Below are positions 8,271-17,425 of a stretch of 64,000 bases of DNA, one piece after another. Source of the DNA: Acidobacteriota bacterium (GTDB taxonomy: Bacteria; Acidobacteriota; Terriglobia; Terriglobales; Acidobacteriaceae); assembly GCA_018268775.1 (NCBI GenBank), contig JAFDVV010000012.1, forward strand, positions 1 to 64,000, in the 5' to 3' direction. Made by a program: the position numbers and the translations under genes. Position 1 is the stretch's first letter, and each line of letters opens with the position of its first letter. The notes beneath the pieces are model-generated. The model saw only the letters and a program-made list of their open reading frames with translations, did no database searches and was not told where the DNA came from.

Positions 8271-8456
8271 TCGTGCGGGACGGGCTTGGTGTCGCGCTGC
8301 GAAGATGGCTCGTCAGGCCCTGTCGCCGATGGAGCGATATACTGGGATGTGCCTAAAAAACGCGATCTTACGAAGTGTTCCCCCCGTTTGCAGCAGGAAA
8401 AACAGCTCAGTCTGACCTCCGTTGCCCACCCCCTCGATTTAGGGGAGGGACGCCGT

Positions 8457-8990
8457 ATCCGCTCGACGACGGTGGTCTGTGTGCGCCGGGGCGACTCGGT
8501 GGTGATGGCGGCCGACGGACAGGTGTCGCTGGGCGCGACGGTGATGAAGCACTCGGCGAAGAAGATTCGGCGGCTCTACCAGGACAAGGTTCTGGCAGGC
8601 TTTGCGGGGTCGACGGCGGACGCCTTCTCGCTGTTCTCGCGCTTCGAGACCAAGCTGGAGCAATACGCCGGCAACCTGGGCCGCGCCGCCGTGGAGTTGG
8701 CCAAGGACTGGCGCACCGACAAGATGCTGCGTCAGTTGGAGGCACTACTGATCGTGGCCGATGCGAAGTCGACCCTGATGCTGTCGGGAACCGGCGACGT
8801 CATCGACCCGGACGAAGGCATCTGCGCCATCGGCTCGGGCGGCAGCTTCGCGCTCGCCGCCGGGCGCGCGTTAATGGAGAACACCGAGCTTGACGCGCGA
8901 GAGATCGCCGAGAAGTCGATGAAGATCGCAGGCGAGATATGCATCTATACCAACGACAAGGTGCTGATCGAGGAGCTGAAGGCTGTATGA
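8457..8990 (+). CDS. hslV: HslV peptidase subunit of the HslUV protease, likely ATC start
   Basis: HslV is the N-terminal-threonine peptidase that forms the double-hexamer core of the HslUV (ClpYQ) protease in the cytoplasm. The mature end is [20 protein letters not shown], so Thr must lie close to the start. No ATG lies in frame between 8229 and this point. A strong AGGGGAGG ribosome-binding site at 8441-8448 stands 8 bases before an ATC codon at 8457. Starting there gives MRS-TTVV and 177 residues, the normal family length. Alternatives are GTG 8349, TTG 8388 or ATG 8229, all of which need an unusually long propeptide. It is coupled to the next gene by ATGA. Confidence 0.9.
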   Translation: MRSTTVVCVRRGDSVVMAADGQVSLGATVMKHSAKKIRRLYQDKVLAGFAGSTADAFSLFSRFETKLEQYAGNLGRAAVELAKDWRTDKMLRQLEALLIVADAKSTLMLSGTGDVIDPDEGICAIGSGGSFALAAGRALMENTELDAREIAEKSMKIAGEICIYTNDKVLIEELKAV

Positions 8991-9217
8991 AGAAGACACC
9001 GGCCAATTTCGACAGGCATAAAGAGCCCTCGCGAGGTGAGTTGGCCGAACACTTCAGGAAAACGGTGGAGCTGAGCAAGGCCGCCTATCGAAATGATCCT
9101 ACGGTAGACCTCAATGCACCTATGAACAAGACGATCCGCAGAATCACGTGGGAAGAAAAGAACGCGGAACACTTTGCTTTTCACCGAGAGTTTTACGAGA
9201 GAGAAAGAAGTAAGTAA
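8987..9217 (+). CDS. 76-residue protein coupled between hslV and hslU
   Basis: The ATG at 8987 overlaps the hslV TGA (ATGA), and the stop lies 2 bases before the hslU ATG, so the three genes are tightly coupled. The protein is charged and without cysteines or membrane segments: [20 protein letters not shown], then a helix-like stretch and an ending rich in Arg, Glu and Lys (FYERERSK). I recognise no family. Position suggests an accessory or regulator of HslUV, but that is inference; it may only share the operon. Confidence 0.72.
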   Translation: MKKTPANFDRHKEPSRGELAEHFRKTVELSKAAYRNDPTVDLNAPMNKTIRRITWEEKNAEHFAFHREFYERERSK

Positions 9218-9219
9218 CC

Positions 9220-10791
9220 ATGGCAATCTATCTACCCGGAACAGCAGAAGACCAGGCACTGGCGCTCGATGAGATGACTCCGCGCGAGATCGTCGCAGAG
9301 TTGGACAAGTACGTCGTCGGCCAGCAAGCCGCCAAGCGCGCTGTGGCGATTGCGCTGCGCAACCGCATGCGCCGGCAGAAGCTTGCTCCCGAACTGGCGG
9401 ACGAGATCATGCCGAAGAACATCATCATGATCGGCGCCACCGGTGTAGGTAAGACGGAGATTGCTCGCCGTCTGGCGAAGCTGACCAACTCGCCGTTCCT
9501 CAAGGTGGAGGCCTCGAAGTTCACCGAGGTGGGTTACGTGGGCCGCGACGTTGAGTCGATCGTGCGCGACCTGGTGGAGATCGCCATCGACATGGTGCGC
9601 GAAGAGAAGATGGAGGAGGTCGAAGACAAGGCCGAGATGGCCGCCGAAGACCGCCTGCTCGACCTGCTGCTGCCTCCCACGCCTGCGGCAACTGTGGCTG
9701 CTGCGGCCACAGAGGTCCCAGGCACCAACGTGATCCAGCTTCCGGCGGTGACTCCGGAGCACGATGCCGCAGCGTCGCAGAGCGAAGACAAGCCCGGCGA
9801 CCGCGAGCAGCGCACGCGCGAGAAGCTGCGCCAGCAGTTCCGCGAGGGCAAGCTCGACGAGCGCATGGTCGACCTCGATGTGCGCGACCGCAACATGCCG
9901 AGCTTCGAGATCATCACCAACCAGGGCTCCGAAGAGATGGACATCAATCTCAAGGACATGATCCCCGGGCTCTTCGGCCAGCGCACCAAGAAGCGCAAGA
10001 TGAAGGTCGCCGAGGCCTTCGACTACCTCGTGCAGGAGGAGGAGAACCGTCTGATCGACATGGACCAGGTGACGCGGCTCGCCGTCGAGCGCGTTGAAGA
10101 CTCGGGCATGGTCTTCCTCGACGAGATCGATAAAATTGCAGGCCGCGAGGGCGGGCACGGCCCCGACGTCTCGCGCGAGGGCGTCCAGCGCGACATTCTG
10201 CCTATCGTCGAAGGCACGACCGTGAACACCAAGTACGGCATGGTCTCCACCGACCACATCCTGTTCATCGCAGCAGGCGCCTTCCACGTCTCGAAGCCGA
10301 GCGACCTGATCCCTGAGCTGCAAGGGCGCTTCCCCATTCGCGTCGAGCTGCAGTCGCTCACCGTGGAGGACTTCGTCCGCATCCTGACGGAGCCGAAGTC
10401 GTCACTGGTGAAGCAGTCGACGGCGCTGCTCGAGACCGAAGGACTGAAGCTCGAGTTCACCAAGGAGGCCATCGCCGAGATGGCGCAGTTCGCCTTCCGC
10501 GTCAATGAGACGACGGAGAACATCGGCGCGCGCCGTCTGCACACCATCCTCGAGCGCGTGCTCGACGAGATCAGCTTCCAGGCTCCCGACCTGATGAAGG
10601 CCGGAAAGACCGAGCCGACGGAAGAGGGAGTCGTCGCGCAGATTGCAGCGTCTGGCGCGCCTCCGCTGCCCGTGATCGAGCGCGAGACAAACGGCGTGAA
10701 GGAGAAGGTGATCGTCGTCGACCCGGAGTACGTGCGTCAGCAGGTGGCCTCGATCGTGAAAGACCAGGACCTGAGCCGCTACATCTTGTAG
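9220..10791 (+). CDS. hslU: HslU ATPase subunit of the HslUV protease
   Basis: HslU is the AAA+ unfoldase that feeds substrates to HslV. It has Walker A GATGVGKT (72-79), the pore motif GYVG (105-108), Walker B VFLDEIDK (about 298-305), the sensor-2 region [18 protein letters not shown] and the conserved C-terminal DQDLSRYIL tail that docks into HslV. At 523 residues it is about 80 longer than the E. coli protein. The extra length is in the I-domain (an Ala/Pro-rich stretch near residues 150-190) and in an insert before VIVVDPEYV near the C-terminus. The ATG at 9220 follows GAAAGAAGTAAGTAACC. Confidence 0.96.
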   Translation: MAIYLPGTAEDQALALDEMTPREIVAELDKYVVGQQAAKRAVAIALRNRMRRQKLAPELADEIMPKNIIMIGATGVGKTEIARRLAKLTNSPFLKVEASKFTEVGYVGRDVESIVRDLVEIAIDMVREEKMEEVEDKAEMAAEDRLLDLLLPPTPAATVAAAATEVPGTNVIQLPAVTPEHDAAASQSEDKPGDREQRTREKLRQQFREGKLDERMVDLDVRDRNMPSFEIITNQGSEEMDINLKDMIPGLFGQRTKKRKMKVAEAFDYLVQEEENRLIDMDQVTRLAVERVEDSGMVFLDEIDKIAGREGGHGPDVSREGVQRDILPIVEGTTVNTKYGMVSTDHILFIAAGAFHVSKPSDLIPELQGRFPIRVELQSLTVEDFVRILTEPKSSLVKQSTALLETEGLKLEFTKEAIAEMAQFAFRVNETTENIGARRLHTILERVLDEISFQAPDLMKAGKTEPTEEGVVAQIAASGAPPLPVIERETNGVKEKVIVVDPEYVRQQVASIVKDQDLSRYIL

Positions 10792-10889
10792 CGGTTGGCC
10801 CTTGACTTTGAAATTGAAACGAATATTATTGGCAACCTCCCCGCCAGATGATTGGGCCCCCATCTCTGTTGAGTTCATGAGGTGCCGGA

Positions 10890-13421
10890 ATGATTGCCAG
10901 AAGTTGGCGCGCAACGATGTGCGCGTTTGCGTTTTTCTTGCCTGGTTACAGCCATGCAGTCACAAAACCGAACCCCGCAAACAAGGGCAAAGGCAACCAG
11001 CCGCCCGCGTCCAGCCCATCGCAGGCTTCGCAGCAGGTCCTTCCAGTTAAGCAGGCAGTAAGCGCCTCGCTCGACATCGATTCAGATGTCAAAGGCGATT
11101 ACGTGCCATGCAAGTTCACGCTCTCCCAGTTGCGAAACCTGATCGTTCCCGAGGCGGCAACGACGCTTACTCCCGCGGACGCGGAGAGGCTGGTTGAACG
11201 GATTGTGGCCGCTGCCCTGTCGCAAAGCGACGAACAACTGCGGAAGGGTTCGCCGCTGGCTACTTTCGTGAACGCGATGACGAGCGATCAGTTTGTAGGG
11301 ATTACCCCAGGTCAGGCGCTCCAGAAAGTCATTCAAAACATGGCAGACAGCTCCTTTTCTGACACGAAGCCGCCAGCTACAGACGCTAACACATGGCTGA
11401 ACGAGATGAAGGACGCGGTCGCCAAAAACCTGAATGTGGCTGCTACCAATTTAGAGGCTAGCGTGCAAACAGATTTGAGTTCGCTGTCCCAAAATCTTAA
11501 TAGCAAAAACACGACGGAGAGTGTCTACGAACAGGCGATCAAGGAAATTGCCAGCTCTAAGTTTTTAGCCGGCTTGACCCCGGATCGAATCTCCGCAATC
11601 AAGGCGGCCGCCACAACACTTGCTCTGAATGACAAGCTCAATCGCGCCGACTCGCAAAAAGCGAACGCTATCATTGGCGCGGCGCGCAAGACCGTAGCGC
11701 TGCTGGAGCGTCCCGCGGACATTGGCTGCTCGATGTCGATTCTGAGCTGGACCGAGACAGACCATGCGTTCGGCCATCTCATCGCGAACGAGTACATCGT
11801 CGTACAGGTGGTGGTTCGCAATATGAACCGCGACCGGGAGTTCGTGCTTCACGATGTCGAATTTGAGGTGAATGCCGACCCCACCGGACGTTTCAGCCGT
11901 TTCTTCTCGGGCAGAGACAAGGTGATTGTTCGCGCCCTGTCGGGTGCGCAATCGAGCTTCGACCCCCGAAACATCACGGTCCATGCGGCGATGGGGATCG
12001 GGCAGGCGATGGCAGCGGTTGCACCGCTCACTCTTCCCGGCGAGGCGCTGACCTACGCCTCCGGCGTTTATAACGGCGCAATCGTCCCGGCGCTCGATAA
12101 GTATTGGAAAGACCTGAGTATCGATCAGCTCAATCTCCTTAACGACGTTGGCTTCTCTTCTACCTCTTCTTCCCAGACCGTAGTTCCCAAAAGCGGGACG
12201 ACCATGTTCGTCACTTTTATTCCCGCCAAGCCATTTGAGGAAGGCTGGTGGACACAAAGCTGCGTTGAGATGCAGTATCTGGGCTCTACTAACGAAAATA
12301 ATCAGGTCATCAATCTCTCGCGCTCCCTCTATGACGGGGCAGACCCCGCCAAAGTGGTGAGCACGTCGAATGCGAACACCTCACCTGATGACGAGACAGA
12401 CGCCGCCAAAGTGGCGAACGCGTCAAAAGTGGGTGCCTCACTTGGGGTTGACGTGGCCCGCGCTCTCGAGGCCTGCATCGCCGATAAGAAGCTGCTCGCG
12501 CGATCGAAGAGAAATCCCTGGACACTTGGTCTGCATAAATCGGCGGATGGCGGACTCTTGCAGATACCAGCGAATATGCTGGACGCCACAACGCCATGTC
12601 CGAAAGGCACTGACGGCAAGGCACCTCCAAACTGTACCTCGTATCCCAAGGCCAATCAGGACCTCTTTCGAAACGCTTACCGTGTCCCTTACAAAAAATG
12701 GCCGCCCAACTCTGCGGCGATCTTTCGGGAACTCGCAAATACAGTCGTCTCCGGAATGCACATTCTCGATGAGACCGAGCTTCAGGCCGTGGTGTCGGAT
12801 CTGAAGTGCCCGACGGACGACTTGGGAAACCTGAAGCTTCCCGATGACGGCGAGACCCTGAGCTGCTCTGTATCGGGAAAGAACCTCGACAAGCTGGCCA
12901 AACTTCGACTTCACAACCCGAAGTCAGCAACGGATCTGCGTACGGCGGAAGGGCCGGTTCAGGTTGTTGGCGATGCCAATAACGCAACGCTCACCCTGAC
13001 GGTTGCCGACCTGCGTCGTCTGCCCGAGCAGCTCTACAACGTCTATGGAGTGACCTCGAACGGCGCTGAAGTCGAGACGCCGCAAGTAATTCACCTTGAC
13101 GGCCGGCCTATAATCACCGGCTTCGATCCTCCAACACTCGATTTTTCTGCGGGACCGGACACTCTTCCGCTGGCCATCCTCGGCTTTCATTTGGGCAGTG
13201 TGAAGAACGTTACGATATCCAGCGGTTCATCAAAGACCGTAAAACCCGGCACCTTTACCGCGGATGATCTCAAGATCACGGTAGTAGTCACAAAGGCTGA
13301 CGCAACGAGCCTGGCCCCCAAAGGTGACCTGACAGTCGATCTGCTCGATGCACAAGGAAAATCGATCGTCCCGGCCTCCACAAAGAAGCTGAGCTTTGTT
13401 CCGCCACCCTCTGCCCACTGA
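10890..13421 (+). CDS. Large secreted protein of unknown function
   Basis: An 843-residue protein with an N-terminal signal-like segment (TMCAFAFFLPGYSHA). Helix-rich Ala/Thr/Ser/Gln stretches fill about residues 60-260. A middle beta-rich region contains RNMNRDREFVLHDVEFEV. The C-terminal part (about 650-840) looks like Ig/IPT-type beta-sandwich repeats, for example IITGFDPPTLDFSAGP and LAILGFHLGSVKNVTI. Codon use looks less GC-biased than its neighbours, which may mark a transferred gene. A near-tandem 57-base duplication lies at 12342-12455. No catalytic motif was recognised. The ATG at 10890 has GAGGTG upstream. It is 98 bases after hslU and ends 22 bases from a convergent gene. Confidence 0.75.
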   Translation: MIARSWRATMCAFAFFLPGYSHAVTKPNPANKGKGNQPPASSPSQASQQVLPVKQAVSASLDIDSDVKGDYVPCKFTLSQLRNLIVPEAATTLTPADAERLVERIVAAALSQSDEQLRKGSPLATFVNAMTSDQFVGITPGQALQKVIQNMADSSFSDTKPPATDANTWLNEMKDAVAKNLNVAATNLEASVQTDLSSLSQNLNSKNTTESVYEQAIKEIASSKFLAGLTPDRISAIKAAATTLALNDKLNRADSQKANAIIGAARKTVALLERPADIGCSMSILSWTETDHAFGHLIANEYIVVQVVVRNMNRDREFVLHDVEFEVNADPTGRFSRFFSGRDKVIVRALSGAQSSFDPRNITVHAAMGIGQAMAAVAPLTLPGEALTYASGVYNGAIVPALDKYWKDLSIDQLNLLNDVGFSSTSSSQTVVPKSGTTMFVTFIPAKPFEEGWWTQSCVEMQYLGSTNENNQVINLSRSLYDGADPAKVVSTSNANTSPDDETDAAKVANASKVGASLGVDVARALEACIADKKLLARSKRNPWTLGLHKSADGGLLQIPANMLDATTPCPKGTDGKAPPNCTSYPKANQDLFRNAYRVPYKKWPPNSAAIFRELANTVVSGMHILDETELQAVVSDLKCPTDDLGNLKLPDDGETLSCSVSGKNLDKLAKLRLHNPKSATDLRTAEGPVQVVGDANNATLTLTVADLRRLPEQLYNVYGVTSNGAEVETPQVIHLDGRPIITGFDPPTLDFSAGPDTLPLAILGFHLGSVKNVTISSGSSKTVKPGTFTADDLKITVVVTKADATSLAPKGDLTVDLLDAQGKSIVPASTKKLSFVPPPSAH
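12342..12455 (+). repeat. Near-tandem 57-base duplication inside a gene
   Basis: Two units start GACCCCGCCAAAGTGGTGAG and GACGCCGCCAAAGTGGCGAA, offset by 57 bases (19 codons). They encode related stretches beginning DPAKVV and DAAKVA, so the duplication keeps the frame of the large secreted protein. Confidence 0.6.
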
Positions 13422-13443
13422 TACTAGTTGGGCTTACGCTGTT

Positions 13444-15261
13444 CTATTGGTTTGAAAGCAGGTAATTTCCTCCGCTGGTCGCGACGATCTTCATGCGTCC
13501 ATCAAGAAGCTGCTTCAAACGCGGCATGTCCGCCCCCCAAACCAGCAGGTAGGTTCGCTCTGGGCTTGTCCATCGCGCCTTCAGCTCGTCGTCGCCGATG
13601 AAGACCTGCTTCGCATTTGGCGCGTAGCTGCCGTACTCAAGGTTGGCGCTGCGGCCGTTCCATAGCAGCGCGGTGCGGTTGGTGTAGAAGAAGGTGGCGG
13701 AGAAGGCGTAGTAGGCGTCGCCTTCGATGAGCTGCCCCGGCGGCGACTGTTCCAACGCTTCGGCCAACTGGTACGAGCCGAGGTAGGGGTCGAACTTGAT
13801 CAGCGCCAGCCTCGCCGCTTGAATGAAGGCGAGCATCATCACGGCGAGCACGGCGACGGTCGGTCCCACGCGACGAACGCGGAGCAGTCCGACGACGCCG
13901 ACCAGCAAACCGCATCCTGCCACGAGAAGCGGCAGCCGCAGATAGGCGAAGGCCTTCAGCGTGAGGTCGCTCATGTGGCCGAGCGAGAGCGTGTAGAGGT
14001 CGGGGTTCTGCGTCAGCGCCTCTGAGATGTCGCCCGGCGTGGGCAGCTTCGCCGTGTACACGAGCAGGAAGACGATGGTTGCAAGACACGCGGCGAGGAT
14101 GCTGACGAGCACGATGCGCGCGGGCCTCGGATACTCCTCGCGCGTGGCGAGGTGGCTCGCAAGCAGCATCGCCAGCGCGGGGTAGATGGGCAGCGAGTAG
14201 TACTCCTGCGTGGTTGAGAGGGTGAAGAAGCAGAGGATGAAGAGGATCCAGACCAGCGCGAGCAGCCTTGTTCTTGCAGCGCGCGTCGTGGCCTCGCGCG
14301 GCTTGACGATGCCGCGCTTGAGCGCAACGGGCAGTGTCAGAGAAAACGGAAAGAGCCATGCAAAGTGCAGCAGCCAGAACCAGAGGCGCGGCACGGTGTT
14401 GTAGTCGCGCGGATAGCGCATGTTGAGGAAGCGGAAGAGGTGCTCGTTGAGGAAGTAGAACCAGAAGAAGCCGTGGTACTCGCCGGGGCTGGAGTGCATC
14501 GTCCAGTCGAAGTACGGCGGATTGGCAAGCGTGGCGAGGATGTGCCACGGCGCGGCGACGACGAGCACGATAGCGAGGCCGCTCAACGGTCGCAGGCGCG
14601 TGAAGAGCTCGCGCAGTGATGTCTGCCGCGTGATACCGAGGTAGATCGCGCCGATGACGATGGGAAAGACGGCGGCGACGAGTCCCTTGAGCAACAGCCC
14701 GCAGGCGAGCGAGAGGTAGAGCGCGAAGAACCAGCGCGCGGGGTGCGGCTCGTCGTCGTCGAGCAGGCGCAGCATCGACCACAGCGCAAGCGTGATGGTG
14801 AGCGTGAGCGCGGCGTCGGGGATGAGGATGCGCGTGAAGAGAAAGATGCCGATGCACGTTGCGAGTATCGTGCCGGAGTAGATGGCGGCGCGGCGTCCGA
14901 AGGCCCATAGCGCGAACCGCGCCGTCACCCAGCAGAGCGCGATGTTGATCAGCGCGAGCGGAAGTCGCGCGGCCCAGTCGTGCACGCCGAAGACCTTGTA
15001 CGAGGCCGCCATCACCCAGTAGATGAGCGGCGATTTTTCAAGATACGCGATGCCGTTGAGCCGCGCCGTAACGAAATCGCCGCTCTCAAGCATGTTGCGC
15101 GCAATCTGCGCCTGCACGGCGTCGACATCGTCCATCAGGTGCGGCGGAGAGAGCACGAGCGGAAGGAACGAGAGCGCAGCGACGATAAGGGTGATCGTGT
15201 TTACGCTGAGATCTCCGAATCGTCGGATCGGATTGCCTGGCTTATTCAGAAGGTTCTCCAT
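13444..15261 (-). CDS. ArnT-like membrane glycosyltransferase (GT39/GT83 type)
   Basis: A 605-residue inner-membrane enzyme that would move a sugar from a polyprenyl-phosphate donor to lipid A, protein or another acceptor on the periplasmic side. The first periplasmic loop has the acidic pattern DDVDAVQAQIARNMLESGDF and then GIAYLEKSPLIYWVMAASYK, the signature of ArnT and dolichol-phosphate-mannose-type transferases. About ten or more hydrophobic helices follow. The C-terminal soluble part has ERTYLLVWGAD. The ATG at 15261 is used because the in-frame extension to 15312 is made of repeat DNA. The acceptor cannot be told. Confidence 0.88.
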   Translation of the reverse strand: MENLLNKPGNPIRRFGDLSVNTITLIVAALSFLPLVLSPPHLMDDVDAVQAQIARNMLESGDFVTARLNGIAYLEKSPLIYWVMAASYKVFGVHDWAARLPLALINIALCWVTARFALWAFGRRAAIYSGTILATCIGIFLFTRILIPDAALTLTITLALWSMLRLLDDDEPHPARWFFALYLSLACGLLLKGLVAAVFPIVIGAIYLGITRQTSLRELFTRLRPLSGLAIVLVVAAPWHILATLANPPYFDWTMHSSPGEYHGFFWFYFLNEHLFRFLNMRYPRDYNTVPRLWFWLLHFAWLFPFSLTLPVALKRGIVKPREATTRAARTRLLALVWILFILCFFTLSTTQEYYSLPIYPALAMLLASHLATREEYPRPARIVLVSILAACLATIVFLLVYTAKLPTPGDISEALTQNPDLYTLSLGHMSDLTLKAFAYLRLPLLVAGCGLLVGVVGLLRVRRVGPTVAVLAVMMLAFIQAARLALIKFDPYLGSYQLAEALEQSPPGQLIEGDAYYAFSATFFYTNRTALLWNGRSANLEYGSYAPNAKQVFIGDDELKARWTSPERTYLLVWGADMPRLKQLLDGRMKIVATSGGNYLLSNQ

Positions 15262-15270
15262 ACTACGGGT

Positions 15271-15322
15271 GAAACGCAGATCCTTCGACTGCGCTCCCTG
15301 CGGTCGCTTCACTCAGGATGAC
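15271..15322. repeat. Right half of dispersed palindrome, family 1 subtype a
   Basis: The sequence GAAACGCAGATCCTTCGACT through ACTCAGGATGAC is the right half of a subtype a element, with no left half. It sits just upstream of the glycosyltransferase start and would extend its reading frame artificially by 17 residues. Confidence 0.75.
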
Positions 15323-15369
15323 ACGTGTTTTGGTGATTCAGAGATGAAGAACTGATTTAGCAATGGCAC

Positions 15370-17277
15370 CTATGCCGAGATCGCCGAGTAGTCCACCGGG
15401 GTCTCGATCTCCTCGCCGCACTGGATCTTCCATTGCTTGATCCACAGGAACAGCATCATCATGCCCCACAGGTGATACCCGTAGTTCGCCTTTCTCTCCA
15501 TGTGCAGCTTGATCAGCGACTCAAGATGCGGCCAGTAGACGATGCCAGTCTCCTCGATCGTCCTTCTGTCGAGCGTGTCGAGCAGCAGCGGCTTGAGGTG
15601 GCCGCGCAGCCAGTCGTGCACGGGAATATCCAGGCCCTGCTTCTTCTTGCCGAGAATGCTCTGCGGCAGCTTGTCCTTCATCAGGTTGCGCAGCAGCAGC
15701 TTCAGGTTGCGGCCGCGGATGCAGTAGTTGGCGGGCAGCGTCGCCGCAAACTCGACGATGCGGTGGTCGAGAAAGGCGGGGCGCACCTCGAGCGAGTGCG
15801 CCATGCTCATGCGGTCCACCTTCACCAGAAGGTTGTCCGGCAGATAGTACGCCTGGTCGAACGCCATAAAGCGGCGGACGTCCCGGCCCTCGGGAATGGT
15901 GGCCAGCAGCTTCAGGATGTGCGTGCTGTTCTCGGAGACCATCAGGTCACGCCGTTGCTGCTGCGAGAAGGTGCCGTTCCAGAAGATGTGCGAGCTGCGC
16001 TCGTCGAGCAGCGTGCCGTGCAGAAAGCGTTGCAGCTTGTAGTCGAGGCCGATCTTCTTGTTCGACGCGCGCAGGCGGTTGGCCGAACGCAGCGACAGCC
16101 GCCGCAGACTGCGCGGCACCATGCGGGCGCGGCGCGCATATTTGTCGGCAAGGTAAGTGATGTAGCCGCCGAAGAGCTCGTCGGCACCCTCGCCCGAGAG
16201 CGCAACGGTCACGTGCTTGGCCGACATGCGCGACAGGTGCCAGACGGGGACTGCGCCCGCATCGGCGTTCGGCTCGTCGGCGTAGTAGGCCATCTCGGCG
16301 ATCGAGTCCGGCGTGACGACTTCGGGGCCGAGGTCGAGCTCGTGGTGGCGCGTGCCATAGCGCGTGGCCATCTCGCGAAGGTACGGTGCCTCGTTGAACT
16401 CGCGCCCATTGAAGGTGATGGAGAAGGTGTTCAACGGCGTCGACGTGTGCTGGCTGGCATAGTGCAGCATGGTCGAGGAGTCCAGCCCCCCGCTGAGCCA
16501 CACACCCACCGGAACGTCGGCTGTCAGGTGCTCCTTGACCGAGCGCGAGATCAGCTCGCCCAGCCGCTCCGTGGAATCGGCGAAGCTGGTGTGCGCGCTC
16601 AGGTCGGCGCGGTCCACCTGCCAGTAACGGTGGGTCGATATCTCGCCGTCGTGCCAGGCGAGGAAGCACCCCGGCATCAGCTTTTGAACCCCGGCCGCCA
16701 GCGTGTGCGAGCCGGGAACATAGTTCATGCCCAGGTAGGTGTCCAGCGCGTTCAGGTCGATGCGGCGCGAGACCTCGGGGTGGCACAGCACCGCCTTCAT
16801 CTCCGAGCCGAAGTAGATGTCGCGCCCGTTACGCGCGTAATACAGCGGCTTGATGCCCATGCGGTCGCGGGCCAGCACAAGGCGGCGGCGCGACTCCTGC
16901 CAGATGGCGAAGCCGAACATGCCGTGCAGCTTTTCGATGCAGGCGGTGTCCCACTCCATAAAGGCGCGCAGCACAACCTCGGTGTCGCACGAGGTGCGGA
17001 ACCGGTGGCCGCGTGACACAAGCTCACGGCGCAACTCTGCATGGTTGTAAATCTCGCCGTTGAAGACGAGAACAAAGTCCTTATTGTCGGAGAACACCGG
17101 CTGCGAGCCGGCCGCAGGGTCGATTACCCGGAGCCGGGTGGCGCCGAGCGAGGCGGAGGAACTCTGCCAGGCAGACTGGTCATCGGGGCCTCGGTGGATG
17201 ATGGAATCCACCGCTTCGACAATTCTCTCGGAAAGGAAGGTATGGGCGACATGGGTAAATCCTGCAATTCCACACAT
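15370..17277 (-). CDS. asnB: Glutamine-hydrolysing asparagine synthetase
   Basis: A 635-residue enzyme that makes asparagine, or amidates another carboxylate, from ATP and glutamine. Cys2 (MCGIAGF) is the glutaminase nucleophile. The class II amidotransferase motifs IHRGPDD and FNGEIYNH follow. The synthetase half begins near residue 210 with the PP-loop SGGLDSS (about residue 264), then LSGEGADELFGGY. This AsnB form, near exopolysaccharide-type genes (a glycosyltransferase and an acyltransferase), is often used to amidate surface sugars. True asparagine synthesis is equally possible. An AT-rich stretch upstream (about 17290-17390) is probably the promoter. Confidence 0.93.
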   Translation of the reverse strand: MCGIAGFTHVAHTFLSERIVEAVDSIIHRGPDDQSAWQSSSASLGATRLRVIDPAAGSQPVFSDNKDFVLVFNGEIYNHAELRRELVSRGHRFRTSCDTEVVLRAFMEWDTACIEKLHGMFGFAIWQESRRRLVLARDRMGIKPLYYARNGRDIYFGSEMKAVLCHPEVSRRIDLNALDTYLGMNYVPGSHTLAAGVQKLMPGCFLAWHDGEISTHRYWQVDRADLSAHTSFADSTERLGELISRSVKEHLTADVPVGVWLSGGLDSSTMLHYASQHTSTPLNTFSITFNGREFNEAPYLREMATRYGTRHHELDLGPEVVTPDSIAEMAYYADEPNADAGAVPVWHLSRMSAKHVTVALSGEGADELFGGYITYLADKYARRARMVPRSLRRLSLRSANRLRASNKKIGLDYKLQRFLHGTLLDERSSHIFWNGTFSQQQRRDLMVSENSTHILKLLATIPEGRDVRRFMAFDQAYYLPDNLLVKVDRMSMAHSLEVRPAFLDHRIVEFAATLPANYCIRGRNLKLLLRNLMKDKLPQSILGKKKQGLDIPVHDWLRGHLKPLLLDTLDRRTIEETGIVYWPHLESLIKLHMERKANYGYHLWGMMMLFLWIKQWKIQCGEEIETPVDYSAISA

Positions 17278-17289
17278 CTTCGGAACAGC

Positions 17290-17395
17290 CTCTATTTTTT
17301 TTCACTATATCGCGAAACTTTTTATATAAGACGGTTTTTAAAGTGTTTTGGTGGAAAATATTTAGTCGATTTCTAAACTTTTTACGGACCCTGGT
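17290..17395 (-). promoter_or_regulatory. AT-rich upstream region of asnB
   Basis: A sharply AT-rich stretch in an otherwise GC-rich window, between the asnB start and the acyltransferase 3' end. On the minus strand it contains CTTATATAAA and TTTAAA-like runs that could form -10 and -35 boxes. No single promoter pair is convincing, so it is recorded as a probable promoter region only. Confidence 0.4.
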
Positions 17396-17425
17396 CGTCT
17401 TTACGCCCCCGAGGTGCATCTCCGG

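Noticed and set aside
8229-8456. Long N-terminal extension of hslV from an ATG at 8229
   Set aside because: It would add 76 residues before the Thr nucleophile segment, unlike the family, while a strong ribosome site lies just before 8457.
15262-15312. N-terminal extension of the GT39-like protein
   Set aside because: The extra 17 residues are translated from a family 1 half repeat; the ATG at 15261 starts the protein proper.
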